A stretch of 64,000 nt of DNA from Corynebacterium uberis (GTDB taxonomy: Bacteria; Actinomycetota; Actinomycetes; Mycobacteriales; Mycobacteriaceae). The notes under the pieces were generated by a model. It was given only the letters and a program-made list of their open reading frames with translations. It was not told the origin of the DNA and made no database searches. The translations under genes and the position numbers were made by a program. Of this stretch, positions 8,649 to 17,200 are shown one piece after another. Every line of letters begins with the position of its first letter. Within the stretch, counting starts at the first letter, position 1. The DNA lies in contig NZ_CP085051.1 in the NCBI RefSeq assembly GCF_020616335.1, forward strand, positions 1,612,001 through 1,676,000. The letters are read 5' to 3'.

Positions 8649-9608
8649 TTAGGGCTGAATCGGCGTGTCGGCATCGCCCACAACCTCGTCGAAGGCTGTG
8701 GGCGGCGCGGAGCGCCGTACGGTCGCTTGTCCGCGCGTGCCGGCCCGCACCACCACCGCGGCGACCACCGCCGCGATTCCTCCTATTTCTGCTGCGCTGA
8801 GCCCCTGGTGCAACACCACCGCCCCGAGTACCGCAGCCGTCAGCGGCAGCAGCGCCAACAACACCGCGAAGTGCGCCGGTCCTGCCATGCGCAGGATGAC
8901 CTGGTCAAGGCCGTAGGGAATGACCGCGGACAAGACGCCAAGCCCGAGCGCCACGCCCAGGATGCGCATGCCGTCGAGGTCCCCGGGGTGCTGGCCCGGC
9001 CAACCAGCAATAGCCAGCGGCAGCGTAGCTATTCCCGCCCACGTAAACCCCACGGCCATGGACGTAGTTGAGGTGGCGGCATCCCCGGATATGCGCGCGC
9101 CCACCACGATGTAGGTACCCCACATGGTGGCGGCGAGCAGCGCCAGGATCACGCCGCTAGCGCTGGCGGACCATTGCGCCCCGCTGAGGGCCACAACGCC
9201 CCCGGCGGCGCACACCACGGCCACCCATTCGCGCAGGGTGCGCGAGCCCACGGCGGCCACCACGATGGGCCCGGTGAACTCAATGGCCACCACGGTGCCC
9301 ATGGGCAGGCGGGCAATGGCCTCGTAGAAGGCGGTGTTCATGGCCAGGGTCACTGCCCCATAGACGGCGGCCAGGGCGCCGGCGCGTCCCCAAAAATCCC
9401 GCAGGGCGGGCCTCAGGACCACCGTGAGAATCAGCCCGGCTGACCCCATGCGCAGCCAGGCCGCCAGCCAGGGCGGAAACTGTTCGAAAAGGCCCACCGC
9501 CAGGGCGGCACCGGCGTAGTTGGACAGCCCGGAGATCACCATCAGCCCGGGGGCCAACCAGATCAGCGCGCCGGGCGGCGCGGTGGAGGGAGAAGAAGAG
9601 CCAGCCAT
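8649..9608 (-). CDS. EamA/RhtA-type drug/metabolite permease
   Basis: Integral membrane protein of 319 aa with about ten hydrophobic helices in two EamA repeats. Typical segments are AMNTAFYEAIARLPMGTVVAIEFTGPIVVA in the first half and SAVIPYGLDQVILRM in the second. These resemble RhtA-type threonine/homoserine exporters of the DMT superfamily, but the substrate cannot be read from sequence. It is transcribed convergently with the dehydrogenase gene and divergently from hen1. The N-terminus carries a short Ser/Pro stretch before the first helix. Confidence 0.82.
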   Translation of the reverse strand: MAGSSSPSTAPPGALIWLAPGLMVISGLSNYAGAALAVGLFEQFPPWLAAWLRMGSAGLILTVVLRPALRDFWGRAGALAAVYGAVTLAMNTAFYEAIARLPMGTVVAIEFTGPIVVAAVGSRTLREWVAVVCAAGGVVALSGAQWSASASGVILALLAATMWGTYIVVGARISGDAATSTTSMAVGFTWAGIATLPLAIAGWPGQHPGDLDGMRILGVALGLGVLSAVIPYGLDQVILRMAGPAHFAVLLALLPLTAAVLGAVVLHQGLSAAEIGGIAAVVAAVVVRAGTRGQATVRRSAPPTAFDEVVGDADTPIQP

Positions 9609-9721
9609 AGTTTGGCTTAGTCTAGCCTGGCGGCTACCTGATAGCGCCCGGCAGGACCGTGGGGGCTTTCGGGGGACGGCCGGTGATTCGGTCTAGTTCT
9701 ACATAGCCTAGGCTAGCGTCC

Positions 9722-11053
9722 ATGTTCGCTCTTGTGACGTTGCTGAGTCCTTCCGCGCAGCCTTCCGCGCGGGACCTGGGATTCTTGTTACACAAGCATC
9801 CGGACCGGGTGTATGAGCGCGCGCTCAGGTATGGCACGGCGAGGGTGTTTTTCCCGCGGGCTGACCATACGGAGTGCACGGCCGCGGTGTGGGTAGATGC
9901 GGATCCGGCGGCGTTGCACGCGATGGCCCGCCGCCGCGGGGCCACGGCGGAGCTGAGAGGCTACCTCAATGATCGGGCGTATGCTGCGTCTTCCCTACTG
10001 GCGGTGGCCGTGCGGGCCTGCCTGCATTCGGCGTTTATGGGCACGGCCGACGCCGCCCACCAGGCGCTGGCGGATTCGCCGCTGGAGTTGCGCCTGACGG
10101 TGGTGGGGGTGCGCGCGGAGGAGGCCACCATCCGTGAGCTGTGGGAGCCGTTGGGGTGGCGGGTCGAGGTCAGCGGCTCGCGGTATGCCTCCACTGTGGT
10201 GCTCACGGGCACGGCCCTACTGCGGACGGCGCTGCGCCAGCTCTACGTCCTTATCCCCGTGCTCGACGGGACGAAGCACTATTGGGTTGCGCAGCCGGAG
10301 GTGGACAAGGTGGTTGAGGCGGCTGCCGGTTGGTTGCCGGCCCACCCGGGTGCGCAGCGGATTCTTGCTGCCTCGCTGGCCCACCAGCCGGACCTGGTTG
10401 CTGCGGCGCGCGAGCGCTTAGGCATCGCCCCGCCCCCGCGCCGTGAGCCGCATCCGAGCCAGCAGCGCCTTAACGCCGTGGTGGCCCAGGTCTTGGCGCT
10501 GCGGCCGCGGGTAGTGGTGGACTTTGGCTGCGGGGAGGGCAAATTGATCCGGGAGCTTGTGCGCGAGCCCACCATCGCGCGGATCATTGGTGCGGATGCG
10601 TCGGCCCCGCAGCTTGAGCGCGCTGAGAAGCGACTAGCCCAGGCCCATCTGGGCGAGCGCCAGCTGCGGCGGGTGGAGTTGGTGCAGGCCGCCGCGCCGT
10701 ATGCGGATGAGCGCCTGGCGGGCGCGGATGTGATGGTGGCTATGGAGGTCATCGAGCACATTGATCCGAGTCGCCTCCCCGAGTGGGAGCAGCTCATTTT
10801 TGGGCAGTCCAGCCCCGAATTCGTGGTGCTGACTACCCCGAATCGGGAGTTTAATGCCACGTTTTCTGATCTTTCCCCGGGGCAGCTGCGCCACGGCGAT
10901 CATCGTTTCGAGTTTGACCGTGCCGGGTTTGCTCAGTGGACCCGCCGGGTGTGCGCCGAGTTTGGTTACGTGGTGGAATGCAGCGGCATCGGTCAGCCGC
11001 ATGCCAGCTTCGGGCCGCCGACGTTTTTGGCAGTGTTTTCGCGCACGTTTTAA
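9722..11053 (+). CDS. hen1: RNA 3'-terminal ribose 2'-O-methyltransferase Hen1
   Basis: Bacterial Hen1 of 443 aa. The N-terminal half (about 1–240) is the domain found only in bacterial Hen1. The C-terminal half is an AdoMet methyltransferase. It has the cofactor loop VVDFGCGEGKL at about residue 264 and metal ligands Glu342, Glu345 and His346 in EVIEHID. A further His at about 391 (LRHGDHRFEF) completes the Hen1 active site. Family knowledge: it methylates the 2'-OH at the 3' end of a cleaved RNA before ligation by Pnkp, which protects the repaired tRNA from re-cleavage. It is 12 bp upstream of pnkp, in the same operon. Confidence 0.93.
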   Translation: MFALVTLLSPSAQPSARDLGFLLHKHPDRVYERALRYGTARVFFPRADHTECTAAVWVDADPAALHAMARRRGATAELRGYLNDRAYAASSLLAVAVRACLHSAFMGTADAAHQALADSPLELRLTVVGVRAEEATIRELWEPLGWRVEVSGSRYASTVVLTGTALLRTALRQLYVLIPVLDGTKHYWVAQPEVDKVVEAAAGWLPAHPGAQRILAASLAHQPDLVAAARERLGIAPPPRREPHPSQQRLNAVVAQVLALRPRVVVDFGCGEGKLIRELVREPTIARIIGADASAPQLERAEKRLAQAHLGERQLRRVELVQAAAPYADERLAGADVMVAMEVIEHIDPSRLPEWEQLIFGQSSPEFVVLTTPNREFNATFSDLSPGQLRHGDHRFEFDRAGFAQWTRRVCAEFGYVVECSGIGQPHASFGPPTFLAVFSRTF

Positions 11054-11065
11054 GGAGGGATTCTG

Positions 11066-13522
11066 GTGAGTATTCTGCGGATTCCGGACCCCAGCCTGGT
11101 GGTCCTCATCGGCGCGTCTGGCGCCGGAAAGTCGACTTTTGCGCGCACGCATTTTGGGCCCTTTGACACGGTTTCTTCTGACTTCTGCCGCGGGGTGGTG
11201 TCCAATGATCCCAATGATCAGGAGGCGACGGCGCAGGCTTTTGATCTGCTTTTCGACGTCGCCGCGCGCCGCCTCGATGCTGGACTGCTCACCGTGGTGG
11301 ACGCGACGTCGATAAGCCCCGAAGACCGGTCGGCGCTGGTCACCCTGGCCAAGCGGCACCACCAGCTTCCGGTGGCCATTGTCCTCGACGTTGGCCTTGC
11401 GGAGCTGCGCCGCCGCCACGCTGCACGCGCCGACCGTGATTTTCCCGCCAGCGTCATCGACCGCCAGCACCGAACGTTGCAGCGGGGGCTGGCGCACCTG
11501 CGCAAGGAGGGCTTTCGCGGGGTGCACGTGCTGCACGGGCCGGAGGAGATTACCCAGGTGCGCATCGAGCGCACCCCGCTGCGCAGCGACCGGCGCGACG
11601 AGCACGGCCCCTTTGACATCATCGGCGACGTCCACGGCTGCCTCGACGAACTGCGCAGCCTCCTCGACGCGCTGGGCTACCGGATCGATCCCACCGGCCA
11701 CGACGCCGCCCACCCCGAAGGACGCCGGGCGGTATTCGTCGGCGACCTCGTCGACCGCGGGCCGGACTCGCTGGGGGTGCTGCGGCTTGTGCTGGGCATG
11801 GTGCACGCCGGACACGCCCTCGCCGTGCCCGGCAACCATGACGCCAAGCTGGTGCGCGCACTCGGCGGGGCGAACGTCACCCGCAACCACGGCCTCGACG
11901 CCACCATGCGCCAGCTAGAAACCCAGGCCAGCCACTCGGAGCGCGAGGACATCCGCACCAGCCTTGACCAGCTGGTCGCCCACCTGGTCCTCGACGACGG
12001 CGCCCTGGTCATCGCCCACGCCGGGCTGCCCGAACACCTGCACAACAAGGCCAGCGGCGCGGTGCGCGAACACGCCCTCTACGGGGCAACCACCGGCGAG
12101 GTCGACCGCTACGGGCTGCCCGTGCGCGAAGACTGGGCCGCCGACTACCGCGGGCGCGCCGCCGTGATCTACGGCCACACGCCCGTCGCCGACGCACGCT
12201 GGGTCAACAACACCTTGTGCATTGATACCGGCTGCGTCTTCGGCGGCAGCCTCACCGCCCTGCGCTACCCCGAACGCGAGATCGTGCAGGTCCCCGCCCG
12301 GCGCACCTACGCCGACCCCGTGCGCCCCCTGGCCAACCCCGACGCGCGCGCCACCGACCTGCGCATCAGCGACGTCACCGGTCCCCTGCGCCTGAACACT
12401 CCGCGGGCCGGGCGCATCACCATCTCCGCCCAGCGCACCGCCGCCGCACTGGAAACCCTCAGCCGCTTCGCACTGCCCCCACACCTGCTGCCCTACCTGC
12501 CACCCACCATGGCACCCGCCCCCACCGCAACCCAGGACGGGTTCCTGGAACACCCCGCCCCCGCACTGGCCTACTACGCCGACCGCGGACTGGAGGTGGT
12601 GTGCCAGGAAAAACACATGGGCTCCCGAGCCGTGGCCTACCTCCACACCGACCCGCAGCGCTGCTACCTGTACACCCGCACCGGACGGGCCTTCTTTGAC
12701 CAGCCAGACATCCCCCAGGCCCTCGGCGCCGCCGCCACCGACCTGCTGCGCGCACTGGACAGCGAATGGGTCCTCCTCGACGGCGAAATCCTGCCCTGGA
12801 ACCTCAAAGCACAAGGCCTCATAGACACCCTCTACGCTCCCCTATCCGCCGCAGGCCACGCCGACCTATCCGCCGCCGCCCAAGCCCTGACGCACGCCCG
12901 CCGCCGCGGCGTACCCGTACCCGACCTGGACACCACGCTGGCCACCCGCCTGGACAACCTGTCCCGCTTCGACCACACCTGGCGCACCTACGTCACCGAC
13001 CCCAGCAACATCCGCTTCGCCCCCTTCCAAATCCTGGCCAGCGCCGGACACACCCACCACCACCGCCCCCACAGCTGGCACCTCGAGCACATCCAGTTGC
13101 TTTGCGACGCCCCCGGCAACCTCTACCACCCCACCCAACACCGCCACGCCAACCCCCACGACCCAGAGGCAGTCACCGCCATCACCGACTGGTGGCTCAA
13201 ACTCACCGCCGCCGGGGCCGAAGGAATAGTGATCAAACCCGAAACCAACGCGCACGCCCCGGCCGGTACCCAACCAGGGCTGAAAGTCCGCGGGCGCGAC
13301 TACCTGCGCATGATCTACGGCCCGGACTACCTCGACCCCGCACGCCTCACAGCGCTGCGCAACCGCAACCTTGCCCCCAAGCGCACCGCCGCGCTGCGCG
13401 AATACGCCCTAGGCCTCGACGGCCTGGACAAGTGGGTGGCGCACGCCCCATTCTACCAGGTCCACCAGCGGGCGCTGGCCGTCCTGGCGCTCGAATCAGA
13501 AGGGTTGGATCCGCGGTTGTAG
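11066..13522 (+). CDS. pnkp: Polynucleotide kinase-phosphatase-ligase, RNA repair (bacterial Pnkp)
   Basis: 818 aa with the three Pnkp domains in order. The 5'-kinase has P-loop GASGAGKST at residues 16–24. The metallophosphatase has GDVHGC (about 188), FVGDLVDRGPDS and PGNHDAKL. The adenylyltransferase/ligase domain has the nucleotidyl Lys in EKHMGSRAV at about residue 516. The GTG start at 11066 follows AGGAGG by seven bases. Family knowledge: Pnkp heals and, together with Hen1, seals RNA (tRNA anticodon loops) cut by ribotoxins. The operon ends about 730 bp from the distal end of the CRISPR array. All visible catalytic motifs are intact. Confidence 0.94.
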   Translation: MSILRIPDPSLVVLIGASGAGKSTFARTHFGPFDTVSSDFCRGVVSNDPNDQEATAQAFDLLFDVAARRLDAGLLTVVDATSISPEDRSALVTLAKRHHQLPVAIVLDVGLAELRRRHAARADRDFPASVIDRQHRTLQRGLAHLRKEGFRGVHVLHGPEEITQVRIERTPLRSDRRDEHGPFDIIGDVHGCLDELRSLLDALGYRIDPTGHDAAHPEGRRAVFVGDLVDRGPDSLGVLRLVLGMVHAGHALAVPGNHDAKLVRALGGANVTRNHGLDATMRQLETQASHSEREDIRTSLDQLVAHLVLDDGALVIAHAGLPEHLHNKASGAVREHALYGATTGEVDRYGLPVREDWAADYRGRAAVIYGHTPVADARWVNNTLCIDTGCVFGGSLTALRYPEREIVQVPARRTYADPVRPLANPDARATDLRISDVTGPLRLNTPRAGRITISAQRTAAALETLSRFALPPHLLPYLPPTMAPAPTATQDGFLEHPAPALAYYADRGLEVVCQEKHMGSRAVAYLHTDPQRCYLYTRTGRAFFDQPDIPQALGAAATDLLRALDSEWVLLDGEILPWNLKAQGLIDTLYAPLSAAGHADLSAAAQALTHARRRGVPVPDLDTTLATRLDNLSRFDHTWRTYVTDPSNIRFAPFQILASAGHTHHHRPHSWHLEHIQLLCDAPGNLYHPTQHRHANPHDPEAVTAITDWWLKLTAAGAEGIVIKPETNAHAPAGTQPGLKVRGRDYLRMIYGPDYLDPARLTALRNRNLAPKRTAALREYALGLDGLDKWVAHAPFYQVHQRALAVLALESEGLDPRL

Positions 13523-13606
13523 AGGCGGGGGTGCGGTGGTAGGCGCAGGCCTTAAGCGCACGTTCTGTGAGGGGCTGTTGTGGTACCTGCTCGGCGGTGT
13601 GGGGCT

Positions 13607-13634
13607 GGTGGTGTGTAGCCGGTGGTGTGTAGCC
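13607..13634. repeat. 14-bp direct tandem duplication
   Basis: GGTGGTGTGTAGCC occurs twice back to back (13607–13620 and 13621–13634) just downstream of pnkp in apparently non-coding DNA. It is probably a slippage product. Confidence 0.7.
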
Positions 13635-13799
13635 GGCCCTGCGCAGGTCGGCGCTATGTGGCTGGTGTTGATGGTTAGATGCTGCGGGCCAGATGCTGGG
13701 GCTAGGCCCGCGAGGCGAGCAATCTCCCTTTGGTTAATCCCCCATTCGGTCTGCTGGGGTGGTGGGTTGAGGAACATCATCTGATCGAAGTCGGCATTA

Positions 13800-13946
13800 C
13801 TATTTGGAAGCGTTATACGTACGAATCATGGTGAACGTCTCCTTGGAAAGGAAGAATACAGTCACGGCAGCTAGGGCGTAAGTGACAGGAGCGGGAGCTT
13901 CACACGCCGAAGACATGATGGTAAGAATTGCCGGGATGATCTCCAT
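13800..13946 (-). CDS. Possible 48-aa small membrane peptide
   Basis: A 48-codon frame begins with ATG at 13946, preceded at seven bases by AAGGGG, and ends with TAG at 13800. The translation starts MEIIPAILTIMSSACEA and contains one hydrophobic segment (VTYALAAVTVFFL, about residues 21–33) followed by a charged end (SKETFTMIRTYNASK). The surrounding DNA is AT-rich and otherwise empty. Support is limited to the good ribosome-binding site and the sensible hydrophobic profile. It could be a chance frame. No family recognised. Confidence 0.35.
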   Translation of the reverse strand: MEIIPAILTIMSSACEAPAPVTYALAAVTVFFLSKETFTMIRTYNASK

Positions 13947-14250
13947 AGAATTTCCCCTTCTAAATTAATACTGCTTTGGTTGGTTTACTTTCTACTTTTC
14001 AACACGATTCTACATTGATGAAGGTTGTGGTTCCTTCGTCTTGGACTTGAGATTATTCAACGAAGATATATTCTCCCTTCGCGAGGCAGCCCACAGAGAG
14101 TCGTACTAGTTCCTGTTTTGGCCACATGGTGTAAACAGATAATTAAGGTAGATAACTGATTTCAGTAAATGATCCATCATCCCACCACACCGGCCCCAGC
14201 CCTGCTGGCGAAAGAGAGCTATGGGGACTCGGCATACGGCAAAAATTTGG

Positions 14251-17200
14251 AGCTCATCCCTGCTTACGCGGGGAAAACCACCGCATGGACGTGTTTGCGG
14301 ATTCCAGTTCCGGCTCATCCCTGCTTACGCGGGGAAAACCTGTTCCTGAACCTGATCCGCCTGCACGGCAACGGCTCATCCCTGCTTACGCGGGGAAAAC
14401 CGCAAGGCGATCAGCGAGGATAGGGTGTAGGCCGGCTCATCCCTGCTTACGCGGGGAAAACCACGGGCAGGTCAAGACTAAGGAAGTCGATCTCGGCTCA
14501 TCCCTGCTTACGCGGGGAAAACGTGATCCGCCCGTCGGTGATCGCCTGGACACGCGGCTCATCCCTGCTTACGCGGGGAAAACGCAGGTGGTCCCGCATT
14601 CGTGGCATACGAGCCCGGCTCATCCCTGCTTACGCGGGGAAAACTCGCAGAGACGATGCCCGACGAAATCATCGCAGCGCGGCTCATCCCTGCTTACGCG
14701 GGGAAAACGTCGTCGCACGCGCGGGCTGCTACGCACAGAGCGGCTCATCCCTGCTTACGCGGGGAAAACAACGCCCTGAAAGCCGAGGGGCCCGCGATGG
14801 GGGGCTCATCCCTGCTTACGCGGGGAAAACTTGCACGAATGTCTCAGTCGCCGTTTGTGGGGCGGCTCATCCCTGCTTACGCGGGGAAAACCCAGGTAGG
14901 CGGTGATGGTCAGCGGGGTGGTCAGGCTCATCCCTGCTTACGCGGGGAAAACCCGACGACGGGCTATGTGCCCGACGGCACGCAGGGCTCATCCCTGCTT
15001 ACGCGGGGAAAACGTACCCATGCCGAACGCCATCAGTGCGGTCGTCGGCTCATCCCTGCTTACGCGGGGAAAACGTACCCATGCCGAACGCCATCAGTGC
15101 GGTCGTCGGCTCATCCCTGCTTACGCGGGGAAAACCGTTGTGTCGCCTACTGGTGCCGGGGCGCGCGCGGCTCATCCCTGCTTACGCGGGGAAAACGTGA
15201 TTATGGCCGTCATCCGTGGCGTGATTGACGGCTCATCCCTGCTTACGCGGGGAAAACTGGCAGACGTCTTGGGCTTTGTCGCCCGCCTTAGGCTCATCCC
15301 TGCTTACGCGGGGAAAACTAGCGTCTCCCTATTCCACCCATCACCGGTGTAGGCTCATCCCTGCTTACGCGGGGAAAACATGCTGCGCATCACCAGCTGG
15401 CCGTTCTTATTGGGCTCATCCCTGCTTACGCGGGGAAAACCGCGCTTCCTCAATTACAGCACCGATTTTGTTCGGCTCATCCCTGCTTACGCGGGGAAAA
15501 CCCAGCGTGCCAAGGAGCTGGAAGGCCCGGCCGCGGCTCATCCCTGCTTACGCGGGGAAAACCCCGTTACGGGTCAGGCCCAGCAGGCGGGCGGCGGCTC
15601 ATCCCTGCTTACGCGGGGAAAACTATCTCACTATGCTGGGTGTCGACCCCGAGAAAGGCTCAACCCTGCTTACGCGGGGAAAACAGCGCCACGCGCGCCA
15701 GCATCCGCACCTGAGCAGGCTCATCCCTGCTTACGCGGGGAAAACCCCGGGGGATAGCTACTGTGCGGTGCTCGTGGGGGCTCATCCCTGCTTACGCGGG
15801 GAAAACGTCACCCCCTACCGGTACAACCGCAGGTGACACGGCTCATCCCTGCTTACGCGGGGAAAACGTGCGTATTGTCTCCCATGCCAATGACAAGGGC
15901 GGCTCATCCCTGCTTACGCGGGGAAAACATCTTTGGGTGATCGTAGAAGCCGTCGTCAACCGGCTCATCCCTGCTTACGCGGGGAAAACCGCAATTGGGC
16001 GTGCCCTTGCCGCCGCGAATTAGGCTCATCCCTGCTTACGCGGGGAAAACCTATGATGCGCGTATTGCCCCGCCGGATACTGAGGCTCATCCCTGCTTAC
16101 GCGGGGAAAACAAACGCCTTTTGCTTCCGGTCTTCGATACTGCCGGCTCATCCCTGCTTACGCGGGGAAAACATACCCGGCTTTTTTGAGCCGTCCGGTT
16201 GTGACGGCTCATCCCTGCTTACGCGGGGAAAACAAGAGGAAGGCCGGTCCAAGAATGACAAATTGAGGCTCATCCCTGCTTACGCGGGGAAAACGCGGTA
16301 AATCCCTCGACCGAATTGACCCACTCAGGCTCATCCCTGCTTACGCGGGGAAAACGGACTGGATGAGGTGGAGAAAGCACGGCGCGTGGGCTCATCCCTG
16401 CTTACGCGGGGAAAACTGTCCCCCGAGATCCACAAGAAGGGCCAGGACAGGCTCATCCCTGCTTACGCGGGGAAAACCGTTGGCGTTCTTGCGCAGCGAC
16501 TCCAACTTAGGGCTCATCCCTGCTTACGCGGGGAAAACTACCTGGATGTACTGTCCGGTGTGGTCTACGAGGGCTCATCCCTGCTTACGCGGGGAAAACG
16601 ATTCCACCACAGTGGCATAGGCCGGGCGGTACGGCTCATCCCTGCTTACGCGGGGAAAACTACCTGGTCCTTGTTGAGCTTGACGACCGGGAACGGCTCA
16701 TCCCTGCTTACGCGGGGAAAACTTTGCTTGAGCACCACCCATGTGGCGCTTGATCGGCTCATCCCTGCTTACGCGGGGAAAACCACGTCCAGCAGGAACC
16801 CGATCACCGGGGAGTCGGCTCATCCCTGCTTACGCGGGGAAAACTAAATGGCATATCCGCCCGCATGACTTCGACAAGGCTCATCCCTGCTTACGCGGGG
16901 AAAACGATCGTCAGGATGCCCGACACGATGGCAGAGTCGGCTCATCCCTGCTTACGCGGGGAAAACGCAGCCCAGCGCATGCAACAGGCACAAGCAGAGG
17001 GCTCATCCCTGCTTACGCGGGGAAAACTCGGGTCGTGGGTGAGGATGGTGACGAAATTGGGGCTCATCCCTGCTTACGCGGGGAAAACGGACAATACGAC
17101 CCGAATAAGGGCATCGAAGACGGCTCATCCCTGCTTACGCGGGGAAAACCTGGTGCCGTGGGCGGTTTTTTGGGTGGTGGTCGGCTCATCCCTGCTTACG

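Larger units (their letters stand above)
13523..14250. other. Gap between RNA-repair operon and CRISPR array
   Basis: About 730 bp. The first 260 bp is GC-rich with a 94-codon minus-strand frame rich in Pro/His that looks like chance, and an exact 14-bp tandem duplication at 13607–13634. The remainder is markedly more AT-rich than the chromosome around it and contains one plausible short gene (13800–13946). No insertion sequence, tRNA or clear terminator is visible. The array's distal end begins at 14251. Confidence 0.6.

Noticed and set aside
13496..13780. 94-codon minus-strand ORF after pnkp
   Set aside because: His/Pro/Thr-rich low-complexity translation overlapping the pnkp 3' end, no ribosome-binding site. 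A short HTH-like stretch (NQREIARLAGLA) is too little to call a gene or pseudogene.
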